In this document: positions 9,331 through 21,250 of the stretch, one piece after another
How positions within the stretch are numbered: position 1 is the stretch's first letter
How the letters are laid out: every line of letters begins with the position of its first letter
Assembly: GCF_000283155.1 (NCBI RefSeq)
Contig: NW_004454207.1
Span: 3,452,332 to 3,516,331, forward strand
Reading direction: 5' to 3'
DNA length: 64,000 bases
DNA from: Ceratotherium simum simum
Lineage: Eukaryota; Chordata; Mammalia; Perissodactyla; Rhinocerotidae
Notes under the pieces: model-generated
Seen by the model: only the letters and a program-made list of their open reading frames with translations
What the model was told of the DNA's origin: nothing
Databases searched by the model: none
Program-made: the position numbers and the translations under genes

Positions 9331-12300
9331 TTTTTTTCTTCCAGCTTTATTGAGATATAATTGACATTTAACATTGTGTGAGTTTAAGGTATAGAACATG
9401 TTGATTTGATACACTTGTATATTACAAAATGATTACCACCATAGCGTTAACTAACACCTGCATCCCGTCACATAATGACCACTGATTTGTGATAAGAACA
9501 TTTAAGATCTACTCTCTTAGCAACTTTCAAGTATATAATGCAGTGTTATTAACTATAATCTCTATGGTGTACATTAGATCCCCTGAACTTATTCATCTTC
9601 TAACTAGAAGTTTGTGCTCTTTGACCAACATCTCCTCTTTCTCCCACTCCCCAGCCCCTGGTAACCACCATTTTAGTCTGTTGCTATGAGTTCAGCTTTT
9701 TAAGATTCCATGTGTAAGTGAGATCATAAAATATTTGTCTTTCTCTGCCATGTTTCACTTAGCCTTATGCCCTCAAGGTCTATCCATGCTGTTGCAAATG
9801 GCGGGATTTCCTTCTTTCTCATGGCTGAATAGTATTCCATTGTGTATATATACACATCTTTATTCATTCTTCCCTTGATGGACACTTAGGTTGTTTCCAT
9901 ATCTTGGCTATTGTGGATAATGCAGCAAACATGGCAGTGCAGACATCTCTTCGAGATCCTGTTTTCGTTTTTTCTGGATAAATACACAGAAGTGGGATTG
10001 CTGGATCACACGGTGGTTCTATTTCTAATTTTTTGAGGAATCTCCATACTGTTTTCCATAGTGGCTGCACCAATTTATATTCCCACCAGCAGTGTATGAG
10101 GGTTCCCTTTTCTCCACGTCCTTGCCAGCACTTGTTATCTCATCTTTTTGAGGATCGCCATCCTAGCAGGTGTGAGGTGATATCTCATTGTGGTTTTGAT
10201 TTGCATTTCCCTGATGATTAGTGATGTTGAGCACCTTTTTGTGTACCTGTTAGCCACTTGTATATTGTCTTTGGAAAAACATCTATTCATTTCCTCTGCC
10301 CATTTTTTAATTGGATTGTTTGTTTTTTTGCTATTGAGTTATATGAGTTCTTTACGTATTTTGGATATTAACGCCTTATCAGGTATGTGGTTTGCCAATA
10401 TTTTCACCCATTCAGTAGGTTGCCTTTTCATTTTGTTGATGGTTTCCTTTGCTGTACAGAAGCCTTTCAGTTTGATGTAGTCCCACTTGTTTATTTTTGC
10501 TTTTGTTGTCAAACCCAAGAAAATCAACACCAAGACCAGTGTCAAAGAGCTTAACCCCTACGTTTTCTTCTAGGAATTTTACGGTTTCAGGTCTATGTTA
10601 AAGTCTTTAATCCATTTCAAATTGATTTTTGTATATGGCGTAAGAGAGGAGTCCAGTTTCATTCTTTTCCATGTGCCCATCCAATTTTTCCAACATCATT
10701 TATTGAAGAGACTGTTCTTTCCCCATTGTATTTTCTTGGCTCATTTGTTGTAAACTAATTGGCCATGTATGCATGGGTTTATTTCTGGGCTCTCTATTTT
10801 GTTCCATTGATTTTTGTGTCTGTTTTTATGCCAATACCCTACTGTTTTGGTTACTGTAGCTTTGTAATATAGTTTGAAACCAGGAAGTGTCATACTTCCA
10901 TATTCTTCTTTCTTAAAATCGCTTTAGCTATTCAGGGTTTTATTTATTTTATTTTGTGGTTTCATACAAATTTTAGGATTGTTTTTTCTATTTCTGTGAA
11001 AAATGCCTTTGGAATTTTCATAAGGATTGCACTGAATCTATAGATCGCTTTGGGGAATATGGACATTTTAACAATATTCTACCAATCCACGAGCATGGAA
11101 TAGCTTTCCATTTATTTGTGTCTTCTTCAGTTCATTTCATCAGTGTCTTACAGTTTACAGTGTACAGATCTTTCATCTCCTTGGTTAAATTTATTCCTAA
11201 TAATTTTATTCTTTTTGATGCTACTGTAAGTGGGATTGTTTTCTTAATTTCTCTTTGATAGTTCATTGTTAGTGTATAGAAATGTAGCTGATTTCTGTAT
11301 ATTGATTTTCTATCCTGCAACTTTACTGAATTTGTTTATTGGTTCTAACAGTTTTTTGGTGGAGTCTCTAGGGTTTTCTATGTATATCGTGTAATCTGCA
11401 AATAGAGACAATTTTCTTTCTGATTTGGATGGCTTTTATTTCTTTTTCTTGCCTAATTGCTCTGGCTAGGTCTTCAAGTACTATGTTGAATAAAAGTGGC
11501 TAGAGTGCACATCCTTGTCTTGTTACTGATCTTAGAGGAAAAGCTTTCAGCTTTTCACCATTGAGTATGATATTTGCTGTGGGCTTTTCATATTTGGCCT
11601 TTATTGTGTTGAGGCACGTTCCCTCCATACCCAGTTTGTTGAGAGTTTTTATCATGAAAGGATGTTGAATTTTGTCAAATGCTTTTTCTGCATCTGATGG
11701 GATGGTCATATGACTTTTATCTTTCATTATGTTAATGTAGTGTATCACGTTGATTGATTTGCAGATGTTGAAGCATCCTTGCATCTCTAGAATAAATCCC
11801 ACTCATTCATGGTGTGTGATCCTTTTAATGTACTGTTGAATTTGGTTTGCTACTATTTTGTTGAGGATTTTTGCATCTGTGTTGAGGGATATTGGCCTGT
11901 AATTTTCTTTTCTTATAGTGTCCTTGTCTGATTTTGGTATCAGGTTAATGTTGGCCTCATAAAATGAGTTTGGAAGTATTCCCTCTTCTATTTTTGGAAA
12001 AGTTTGAGAATTGGAGTTAACACTTTAAATGTTTTGTAGAATTCACCAGTGAAGCCATCTGGGCCTGGACTTTTTTTTGTTGGGAGATTTTTGATTATTG
12101 ATTGAATCTCCTTGCTAGTAATTGGTCTCTTCAGATTTTCTGTTTCTTCATGGTTCAGTCTTGAAAGGTTGTATGTTTCTAGGAATTTATCCATTTCTGG
12201 TAGGTTGTCCAGTTTGTTGGTATGTAATTGTTCATAGTAGTCCCTTATGATCCTGTGTATTTGTGTGGTATCAGTTGTAATGTCTCCTCTTTCATTTATA

Positions 12301-12398
12301 ATTTTGAATCCTCTCTCTTTTATTCTTGGTTAATCTAGCTAAGGATTTGTCAGTTTTATCTTTTAAAAAGCCAGTTCTTGGTTTCACTCATCTTTTCT

Positions 12399-12603
12399 TT
12401 TTTTTTTTTTAATTAATTTATTTTTCCCCCAAAGCCCCAGTAGATAGTTGTATGTCATAGCTGCACATCCTTCTAGTTGCTATATGTGGGACGCGGCCTC
12501 AGCATGGCCAGAGAAGCGGTGCGTCGGTGCGCACCCGGGATCCGAACCCAGGCCGCCAGCAGCGGAGCACGTGCACTTAACTGCTAAGCCACAGGGCCGG
12601 CCC
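12399..12603 (-). mobile_element. ERE SINE (ERE2-like), inside L1 ORF2
   Basis: A tRNA-derived equine repetitive element on the minus strand: 5' GGGCCGGCCC-type end at right, a B-box-like ggttcggatcc (reverse complement near 12540), the 'actggggctttgggggaaaaa' type 3' region, then poly(A) seen as a T-run at left. The target-site duplication of 15 bases (12384-12398 and 12604-12618) is perfect, so insertion after the L1 is certain. Confidence 0.95.
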
Positions 12604-13110
12604 TCACTCATCTTTTCTATTGTTTTTTTAGTCTTTATTTCATTTATTTCTGCTCTGATCTTTGTTATTTCCTTCTTTCTGCTAACTTTGGGGTTAGTTC
12701 TTCTTTTTCTAGTTCCTTGAGGTGTAAAAAGTTAGGTTGTGTATTTGAGATCTTTCTTATTTCTTAATGTAGGCATTTATTGCTATACACTTGCCTCTTA
12801 GAACTGCTTTTGCTGCATCCCATAAGTTTTAGTATATGTTTCTATTTTCATTTGTCTCGATGTTTTTGATTTCTCTTGCTTTTCTTTTTTGACCCATTTG
12901 TTGTTCAGAAGCATGTTGTTTAATCTTCCTGTATTTATGAGTTTTCCAGTTTTTTTCTTGTAATTGATTTCTAGTTTCATACCATTGTGGTGGGAAAAGA
13001 TGCTTGATATGATTTTAATCCTCTTAAACTTGTTAAGACTTGTTTTGTGGCCTAACATATGATCTATACTGGAGAATGTTCCATGTGTGCTTGAGAAGAA
13101 TGTGTGTTCT

Positions 13111-13325
13111 TTTTTTTTTTTTTTAAAGATTTTATTTATTTATTTTTCCCCCAAAGCCCCAGTAGATAGTTGTATGTCATAGCTGCACATCCTTCTAGTT
13201 GCTGTATGTGGGACGTGGCCCCAGCATGGGCGGAGAAGCAGTGCGTCGGTGTGCGCCCGGGATCCGAACCCGGGCCGCCAGCAGCAGAGCGTGCGCACTT
13301 AACCGCTAAGCCACCGGGCCGGCCC
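13111..13325 (-). mobile_element. ERE SINE (ERE2-like), inside L1 ORF2
   Basis: Same subfamily and orientation as the copy at 12399, with a clean B box and GGGCCGGCCC end. The duplication is 18 bases (13093-13110 and 13326-13343) with one mismatch. The body is close to the 12399 copy, so the two are probably of similar, relatively young age. Confidence 0.95.
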
Positions 13326-13752
13326 GAGAAGAATGTGTATTCTGCTCTTGTTGGATGGAATGTTCTGTTAATGTTAAGACCATCTGGTCCAACATGTTAA
13401 GTCCAGTGTTTCCTGATTGATTTTCTGTCTGGATGATCTACCTATTGTTGAAAGTGGGGTACTGAAGTCCCCTACTGTTATTGTGTTGCTGCCTGTTTCT
13501 CCCTTCAGGTCTGTTAATATTTGCTTTATATATTTAGGTGCTCATGTTGAGTGCGTATATATTTACAAATGTTATATCCTTTTGATGAATTGACCCCTTT
13601 ATCTTTATATAATGACTTTCTTTGTTTCTTGTTACAGTCTTTGGCTTAAAGTCTATTTTGTCTGATATAAGTTTAGCTACCTCTGCTTTCTTTTAGGTTC
13701 CACTTGCATGGAATATCTTTTTCCATCCTTTCACTTTCAGTCTGGTGTGTCC

Positions 13753-13994
13753 ATTTTTTTTTTCTTTTTTTGTGAGGAAGATCAGCCCTGAGCTAACATC
13801 CATGCCAATCCTCCTCTTTTTGCTGAGGAAGACTGGTCCTGGGCTAACATCTGTGCCCATCTTCCTCCACTTTATATGGGACGCCGCCACAGCATGGCTT
13901 GACAAGTGGTGCATCGGTGCACGCCTGGGATCCAAACCTAGGCCGCCAGCAGTGGAGTGCGCACACTTAACTGCTACGCCATGGGGCCGGCCCC
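13753..13994 (-). mobile_element. ERE SINE (ERE1-like), inside L1 ORF2
   Basis: Minus-strand ERE with the ERE1 3' half (two 'gaggaagat' plus 'gctaacat' modules). The GGGGCCGGCCCC end is at right and poly(A) is seen as T-rich sequence at left. Short target-site duplication of 10 bases (13743-13752 and 13995-14004, one mismatch). The B box has decayed (ggatccaaacct). Confidence 0.94.
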
Positions 13995-15759
13995 TAGTGT
14001 GTCCTTAAAGCTAAAATGAGTCTCTTGTAGGCAGTATATTTATGGGTCTTTTTTTTTTTTTTTTTGATCCATTCAGCCACTTTATGTCTTTTGATCAGAG
14101 AATTGAGTCATTTACATTGAAAGTAATTATTGATAGTCACTTTTTATCACTATTCCCATTTTCTTAATTGTTTTCTGTTTGTTAATTCCTTTGTTCCTTT
14201 TTTCCTCTCTTGTTCTCTTCCTTTGTGATTTGATGATTTTCTGTCGTGGCATGCTTAGATTTCTTTATCTTTTGTGTATCTACTATAGGTTTTTGCTTTG
14301 TGGTTACCATGGGGCTTACATAAAAATCTTATATTTATAACAGCCTCTTTTAAGCTGATAACAACTTTGAATATATACAAAAGCTCTACATTTATACACT
14401 CCCTCCCACATTTTGTTTTTGATCTCACAATTTACATCTTTTTACATAGTGTACCATTAACAAATTATTGTATATTTTTAATAATTTTGTCTTTTAACCT
14501 TCATACTAGAATTATAAGTGATTTATTCACCACCATTACAACATTAGAGTATTCTGAATGTAACTATATATTTACCTTTACTGGTGAGTTTTATACTTTG
14601 ATATGTTTTCCTGTTGCTAAATAGCATATTTTCATTTCAGCTTGAAGAACTCCCTTTAACATTTCTTGTAAGGCTGGTCTGGTGGTGATGAACTCCTTCA
14701 ACTTTTACTTGTCTGGAAAACTCTTTCTCTTTCCTTCAATTCTGAAGGACAACTTTGCCTGGTATAGTATTCTTGTTGGCAGTTTTTTTTTCTTTCAGCA
14801 GTTTGAATATATCATGCCACTCCCTCTGGCCTGCAAAGTTTCTGCTGAAAAATCTGCTGATAACCTTATGCAGATTCCCGTGTATGTAACAAGTTGTTCT
14901 CTTGCTGCTTTTAAGATTATCTCCTTGTCTTTGACTTTAGACAATTCAGTTATAATGTGTCTCAGTGTTCATTTCTTTGGATTCATCTTTTTTTTGGAAC
15001 TCTGGGCTTCCTGGATCTGGATGTCTGTTTCTTTCCCATGTTAGGGAAGTTTTCAGCCATTATTTTTTTGAATAAACTTTCTGCCCCTTTCTCTTCTCCT
15101 TTATGGGCCTCTGTGATGTGTATTTTGGTTCACTTGATGGTGTCCCATAAGTCCCTTAAGTTAATCTTCACTCTTTTTCATTCATTTTTCTTTTTGCTCT
15201 CTTGACTGGATGAATTCCACTGGCCTGTCTTCAAGTTTGTTGATCCTTTCTTCTGCTTGACCTAGTCTGTTCTTGAACCCGTTTATTGAATTTTTCAGTT
15301 CAGTTATTGTATTCTTCAGCTCTGTGATTTCTGTTTGGTATTTTTAATATTTTCTCTTTGTTGAAATTCTCAGTTTGTTCATGCATTGTTCTTACCTCAG
15401 TGAGCATCTGTATGACCTCTCTGTATTTAGAACTCTCAGGTAAGTCACTTATTTCCATTTCGTTAAGGTCTGTTTCTGGAGTTTTATCTACTTCTTTTGT
15501 TTGGAACATATTCCATTGTTTCTTCATTTTCCTTGATTCTCTGTGTTGGTTTCTGTGCATTAGATAAAACAGCCACTTTGGCCAGTTCTTGACAGAGTGG
15601 TCTACGTGTAGGAGATGAACTTCATCAGTCAGCCCTACCCAAGGTCTTGGTTGCCTCTCAAACCTTTGTGATCATCCAAGCCGCCTTCTTTGTTCTTGGT
15701 GTTTCCTAATAGCTGAGCGTATGTCAATACTGGTCAGTGCCTCAGTGGGGAGGATCATA

Positions 15760-16770
15760 GTCAGCACCTATATGTAGGTTGTGACTGGAAGCTGGACCCT
15801 CAGACAGCAGCTGGGAAAGTATGTAGTTAGGCCCCTTCCCAGGATAAACTGGAAGATGGGCATTTTTGCCTGTTCCCTTTGCACTTGGCCTGGGTGTATA
15901 GCTGCGGGGGTTGTTCCTGCACCTATTAAGAACTGCTGCTTTGCTTGCTGCAGTCCTGTGGGACTTGTGAATGCAAGCCCCATTGGCTATCAGAATCAGT
16001 GATCCAGGAGTCCATCTCTTGGGCAGCAGCTGAAAAAGCTGAGATGCCAGAAATGTGTATAAGCTTCTTCTAGGGAGATACTGGGGACTTGGAGCAGACT
16101 AGAGGGAGAGGGCAGGAGGAGGTGTCAGTTTCCTGGTCTCGGGGGATGATATCAGTCAGCCCTAGATGCATGCTAAGTTAGAAGCTTAACCCTCAGGAAG
16201 CAGCTTTTAAAGTATGCAATAAACCCCTTTCAGGGAAAGTCTGGGAGATGGGTGTTTGCTCCCTCTGCTCTGAGCCCTGGGAGGATAGCCAGTTAAGAAC
16301 TGTTTGTTTGCTACAGTCCCATGGTACTCATGAATGGAAGCCCCATTGGCTCTCAGAGCCAGGCAATCAGGGATCCCTCCCTTGGGTGACAGCTGCAAAA
16401 GCTGGGGCACAGAGTGTATAAGCGCCTTTCTGGGAGATACTGGTGATTCGGAGTGGGCTAGAGGGAGCAGGCTAGAGTTGCAGGCAGAGGAGGTGTCCAC
16501 TGGCTTCCCCAGTCTCCGAGGAGGATGGCAGTTAGCCCCTAGATGTGTGCTAAAATTAGAAGCCTGACTCTCAGGCTGCATCTTCTAATATATGCAAATA
16601 GACCCTTTTCAGGGAAAACTGGGAGTTGGTGAGTCCTCTAGAGCTGATTAAGAACTGTTTCTTTGTTATAGTCTTGTGGGTCTCATGGACGCAAGGCCTG
16701 TTGGCCTTAAGAGCTAGGTGTTTGGGAGGCCCGTGCCTCAGGTGAGAGTCATAAAAGTTGGGGCACTAGA
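15760..16770 (-). repeat. Tandem monomers in the L1 5'UTR
   Basis: Three diverged units of about 375-395 bases follow one another. Equivalent points are at 15787, 16184 and 16560 ('ctcag..gca/gc..ct'). Each then repeats 'aagaactg', 'tgctgcagtc' or similar, 'aagccccattggct', 'ggagatactgg.ga' and 'ctagagggag'. The third unit is split by the L1 fragment at 16771 and continues after 17074. They sit where the L1 5'UTR promoter should be. Confidence 0.75.
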
Positions 16771-17055
16771 ACGAAATCGTCCCATTTGCAACAACATGGA
16801 TGGACCTGAAGGGTTTTATGTTAAGTGAAATTAAGCCAGACAGAGAAAGACAAACCCTATATGACCTCACTCATATGTGGAATATAAACTAACACATGGA
16901 CTGAGAGAACAGTTTGTTGGTTACTGGGGGAAGGGACGTGGGGGAGTGGGCACAAGGGGTTGAGGGGTGCATTTATATGGTGACTGACAAATACTAATGT
17001 ACAACTGGAATCTCACAGTGTTATAAACTATTATGACATCAATAAAAAAAATTTA
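16771..17055 (+). mobile_element. LINE-1 3'-end fragment nested in the L1 5'UTR
   Basis: A 285-bp plus-strand piece starts in the last codons of ORF2 (equivalent to '[10 protein letters not shown]...SEI') and ends in an A-rich tail. It is flanked by a perfect 18-base duplication (16753-16770 and 17056-17073; the leading As are partly ambiguous with the tail). Its sequence matches the complement of the 3' end of the L1 at 967-2168, so both belong to one subfamily. Confidence 0.95.
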
Positions 17056-17219
17056 AAAAGTTGGGGCACTAGATGTGGGGTCTAAACCCTTTGTTCTTTG
17101 GGGAGAACCTGGGAGTTGGGAGGTCCCTCCCAACTGTATGACACTGTGCTGGTGGTGGGGTTTATGGTGAGCGCATGTCTCTCTCAGCCTTTCCTACGTC
17201 TTTTGATGTGGGTATCTTT

Positions 17220-17470
17220 TTTTTTTTTGCTTGTGAGGAAGATTAGCCCTGAGCTAACATCCGACGCCAATCCTCCTCCTTTCGCTGAGGAAGACCTGCC
17301 CTGGGCTAACATCTGTGCCCATCTTCCTCTACTTTATATGGGACGCTGCCACAGCATGGCTTGATAAGTGGTGTGTCGGTCCGCGCCTGGGATCCGAACC
17401 CGTAAACCCGAGGCCACTGCTGAAGCGGAGTGCGCGAACTCAACCACTACGCCACCGGGCCAGCCCCTCA
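17220..17470 (-). mobile_element. ERE SINE (ERE1-like), in the L1 5'UTR
   Basis: Minus-strand ERE1 with both 'gctaacat' modules and a clean B box (ggatccgaacc on the plus strand). The duplication is 14 bases (17206-17219 and 17471-17484), perfect. Confidence 0.95.
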
Positions 17471-17660
17471 ATGTGGGTATCTTTCTCATTTGCCCATTGT
17501 GTAAGGTAGCTCAGCTAGAGTTTTGCTTTCTTTCAGAGGGAATTGCTCCATGTGTAGTACATTCTTTGTGTGTGTCCATGGGAGGAGGGAACCAGAACCC
17601 TCAGATAACTAACTCCTTAATGCTGATGGTACTGTTTTTTCCCCACCTTGTATTTTCAAA

Positions 17661-18440
17661 GCCCTTGTCTGAGTAACTCATTGGATACTTTGTTTTCTAG
17701 CTTGGGGTTTGACACAGCTTCACTTTTTTTTTTTCTCAGTCAACATAAATTCTAAGCAGTATTCTTAATACTCCATATCAGGGCAGAGTCCATTTAAAGA
17801 AAAGTAAGTCATTTCTAGAATGCCTATCAAAAGATGCAAGACCATCCCCCCCAGGCTCCCCTGCGCCCACCTCCACAAGACCCCCTGACCGAGTCTCTGT
17901 TTAAATCTTCCCCAGCTAGGTATAATCAAGTTTAAATATCAAAAGTGAGGAAGAGTGGGGAGCAGTTTAGAAAAAGAATGTTCTTTGTCAAACTTGACTT
18001 ACCTTTACTTGTATTTTTTCTTTAAAACTCTGTAGTTTTATTCATCCTAATATTCATTTTTAAAAAGTTACCTTAAGTCAAACCTGTAATTTTTCAAACA
18101 TCTGAGAACAAATTAGGCCTGCACTAGCTAGAGAAAGATGCCATCATTTAGGAAAAGATACTAATAACAAGGCGGATTGCCTCTTTTCAATCTTATAATA
18201 TTATGACTATCATAGCATTATTACTGTGGAATCTTTGGTCCTCATTTTTCAATAAAGAAGTATTTTGCTTGTTAGTTTTTAAATGAGTAGGTCCCTCCCC
18301 TATAATTTTGACTTTTTTTCATCTCTCAAAATCAAGTTTCACAGGGTATAACTAGAGAAACAGAAAAATCTCTACCCTCTAGAGGTGCCTATATTTTGTG
18401 GCAGGATTACTGTCGTCAATAATTAAGAGAGCTTCTCTAG
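17661..18440. other. Intergenic sequence between the L1 and the probable GPM6B 3' end
   Basis: AT-rich, no named repeat and no gene. A minus-strand AATAAA (TTTATT on the plus strand) at 18037-18042 is one candidate for a distal GPM6B poly(A) signal. Confidence 0.5.
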
Positions 18441-21100
18441 CCATGATTTACACACAGTTTATTCAATGACTCATGTAACTTAAGAAATAATTGCACAAAA
18501 AGCTACATAAACAAACAGAAAGTATTAAGTAGCGTGACAAACAAACAGCATACTAATTGGGCTCCTGATTGTTCTGCTGAGCATGAATGAAGGGTGATGC
18601 AGGGTGATAATCCGGAGGCAGCACCTCATTTAGAAATGTCAATGTGTCAATAGCAACAATAGCTGGTCCTTACTAAGAAAGGTCAATATAGAAAATCCAA
18701 ATTTATAATCATGCTGACAGATAAGTAAGTAGTTTAAACAGATTATAAAATGAAATCTTAAGTAACAAATTTAGCTCTGCTGCTTTAGAGAAGAACTGTT
18801 AGATCTAGGTATTTTTTTAATATTCCTGAATCAGTCGTCTTTTTTCAGGAGACTTTTATATCTTGGGTTTGTAAAATAGCCAGTGGTACATGGACCCTTA
18901 TGCAGGTTCCTCATTGTTTCTGCTTTCCCCAAACTTAAGCTTTGTGTTAATCCCACAGGTATATTGCTTTCATTTGTTGAAGCTAGTCAGAAAAATTCTC
19001 GACTTTTCACAGAGAACTATAAAATGTTAGTGGCACTTTATGTAAAATACAGGCCAGTGGGTTACGATATTTTCTCAAATTGCTCTCTTAAAAGAGATTT
19101 TTGTCAGAAATGAAACATGTAGCATTCTCTTCTAAACTTGATTTCCATACAAATGTGAAATCTTGATTATGCATACTATTTAAAAATGACACCATACTGA
19201 GGACAGAGAAAGATAGTATTTATGTATGGTAAAAAGGCAAGTGAATGAAGCTATAATTTTATTTCATTTCTCTTAGTACATCGACAATTGTTTCCACCTA
19301 AATAGATCTTTAAAATAAGCATACACAAGTATTGACTATTATCTACAAATATTTATTGTAACACTTGAATAGAACTACAGGAAGCCCTTGGCACTGATAG
19401 AAAATATTGATTCACTGTTAGGTTACAAAAATTTATACATAGCAAAATTTAATGCTCTTTACATAAAAAATATTAGACTACTTAAACAAAACTTTCAAAA
19501 ATTCCTGGTAATAGCTACCAGAATTAGAAAAGTAAAATTAGGCTTTAGACACTGCCTCCTCTAGAACACTGGACTCTAACAGCACCTCCACTGCTGGGAA
19601 AAATATTTAGGTCTGTCATGCAACAGGAAAACAAAACACCAAGCTATTCTGGAACAACTGTTCTACACAGAAGAGAGCTTCTCCCAATTAAAAAGAAGTC
19701 AAGATCCAAATAGGCATTTTTAGGCATTAACAACAACAACAAAAAGAATCCAAATGAAATATTATACTTGATGTACAATTTTAATAGCATCTTGATAAAG
19801 GTATGCTTCCTTTCATTTTAATACATTTCTGCACATGTATATGTTTTTAAATCCAGGAAACAGCCAAACCACAAGTTAATTCTTAACATGAATATACATA
19901 GTTAACCCTATATTATGCAGCCCCTTTTAAAAAGCACTGATGCACTCAACAGTTATATGTATCATTTCATAAAGAACAACACAAAGTTTACCATCACTAA
20001 TACCCAATACCTATAGTCAATATTCTGGAACACAATGATTTAGAAGGCAAGTTTCTTTTGAAAATGGCTTAAACTCAAGCAGTTTTTTGCTGAACATCGA
20101 ACTTTATTATTCCAGGAAACTAAGATGTAGATAAGAAAAAGTGAAATAAATACCAACCCTAATTTAAATTACTTAAGTATTCAAGTCTATAAAAGTAGGA
20201 GGTCTGTGGTCTATTTGTAATTAGGTCTTAGATAGTTGGTATGAAACTGTAAACTCACTATTGAGACCACATAGAAATGGTTTAGAATGGTGGTCATTTT
20301 AATAAGGTAACACTTCTTAATTAAGAAAAACATTTGTGGAAAAAAATTCTATGAAGGGTTTTGGGTCTCCCGTGGTAATATAATTCTTAGAAATTTAAAG
20401 CAAATACTCATTAAGGCAGAGCTGACATGTATTTCCCAAGGAGGATGACAACTGGGTCATTTTATTAAAATGAAATCTATTATAAAATTGATTCTTGAAA
20501 GCTTGTCAATGAGTTGGAATCCAGCTCTTCAATGGTAGGTGTAGCAGAATGTATAGTAGCTCCTTTCAGTATTATTGAAGAAAAGATTTCTGATTGGATC
20601 AGGAAATTAATGTGCCCTGGACTTAGAGGGGGGAAGTCAGCTAATTAAAAAAAACAGGGTCAATTGTAAGAATCACATTATCTTCGATGAGCCACAATTT
20701 AATAAATGTCAGTTGTCAGAAATGGAACTTCACGCCAATTCCATTTTATCCCCTATTTAGATACATTTATTTGGGGACAGATGGCATACGTGAATTTATG
20801 GTCACATCCCTTGATGCTGACACATCACGGGTCCCTATCAAATTTCAAAAGGAGGAACAATCATTTTGTCAAAGTGTTGCCTTTTAAAATGGTTAACACG
20901 AAACCTCCAATATCTGTTCTAAAGAAAAAGATTTACCTACTGGAAGGTTTTCCTACAAATACATCCCAGCTTGAGACAGCCAGTGAAGTGTTTGTACTTC
21001 TACATTAGTTTGTTTGGTGGGATACACATCTGTACTGCAGAGCAGCTGTCTGATGATTTGTCAGAGCTGTCAATTCGTCGGCTGAAACACTGGCAAACGT
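18441..21100 (-). other. GPM6B: Probable long 3'UTR of GPM6B
   Basis: These 2.6 kb follow directly after the distal GPM6B stop codon. They contain no ERE, L1 or other repeat I recognise and are AT-rich, as expected of a neuronal 3'UTR. Minus-strand AATAAA motifs (TTTATT on the plus strand) occur at 20766, 20461, 20103, 19258 and 18458. The last is the proposed end, but any of them could be used. No coding potential is seen. UTR identity is an inference from position. Confidence 0.45.
18458..18463 (-). terminator. GPM6B: Candidate GPM6B poly(A) signal
   Basis: TTTATT on the plus strand is AATAAA for GPM6B. It is the last such motif before 18042. Cleavage would fall near 18440. Nearer signals are equally good in sequence, so this choice is weak. 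Confidence 0.3.
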
Positions 21101-21250
21101 TTATGTGTAAGAATTGAGTTGTTCTTTTGAGCGAGACTGGATATCTTGCAGTTCCTGTTCTTCCTTTGCTTTGATATCCTGGTAAGCCTGCATTTTGCTT
21201 GCATCCTTTAAGTAAGCCCAGTTAGAAGACAGTATCATGAGGAAGTGGAT
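21101..21250 (-). CDS. GPM6B: GPM6B alternative last exon, long hydrophilic tail
   Basis: The acceptor TTTTCCAG (plus-strand 21251-21258) leads to 49 codons and TAA (21103-21101). The start, IHFLMILSSNWAYLKDASKM, finishes the fourth transmembrane segment. It is followed by a Lys/Glu/Gln-rich helix (about residues 20-45, likely coiled coil) and the end NSYT. This matches the longer human GPM6B C-terminus. It joins the exon at 24467 in phase 0, as an alternative to 22736-22816. The tail is cytoplasmic by family topology. Being the more distal last exon, it requires skipping of the upstream terminal exon and its poly(A) site. Confidence 0.95.
   Translation of the reverse strand: MHFLMILSSNWAYLKDASKMQAYQDIKAKEEQELQDIQSRSKEQLNSYT

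Larger units (their letters stand above)
9331..17660 (-). mobile_element. Nearly complete decayed LINE-1, antisense, with nested insertions
   Basis: Read on the minus strand, the element runs 5'UTR (about 17660-15570), ORF1 (about 15560-14680, with an N-terminal methionine region, a coiled coil and a recognisable C-terminal part), ORF2 (about 14150-9860) and a 3'UTR ending at a T-run at 9331. ORF2 landmarks include an endonuclease segment near 13058-12798, [12 protein letters not shown] near 12070, the RT segment [14 protein letters not shown] near 11690, and VWRFLKKL near 10055. It has stops and frameshifts and is inactive: the RT catalytic FADD motif reads FADY at 11402-11391. Four EREs (12399, 13111, 13753, 17220) and one L1 fragment (16771) interrupt it. 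Flanking duplications were not found, so the ends are approximate. Confidence 0.85.

Noticed and set aside
12448..14008. Open frames of 80-90 codons with Pro/Arg-rich ends in this region
   Set aside because: They lie in ERE SINE copies; the repeated similar peptides reflect the shared SINE sequence.
15760..16770. Repeated units considered as a CRISPR array or satellite
   Set aside because: Units are about 380 bases, diverged, lie in an L1 5'UTR and have no short direct repeats with spacers. The host is a mammal.
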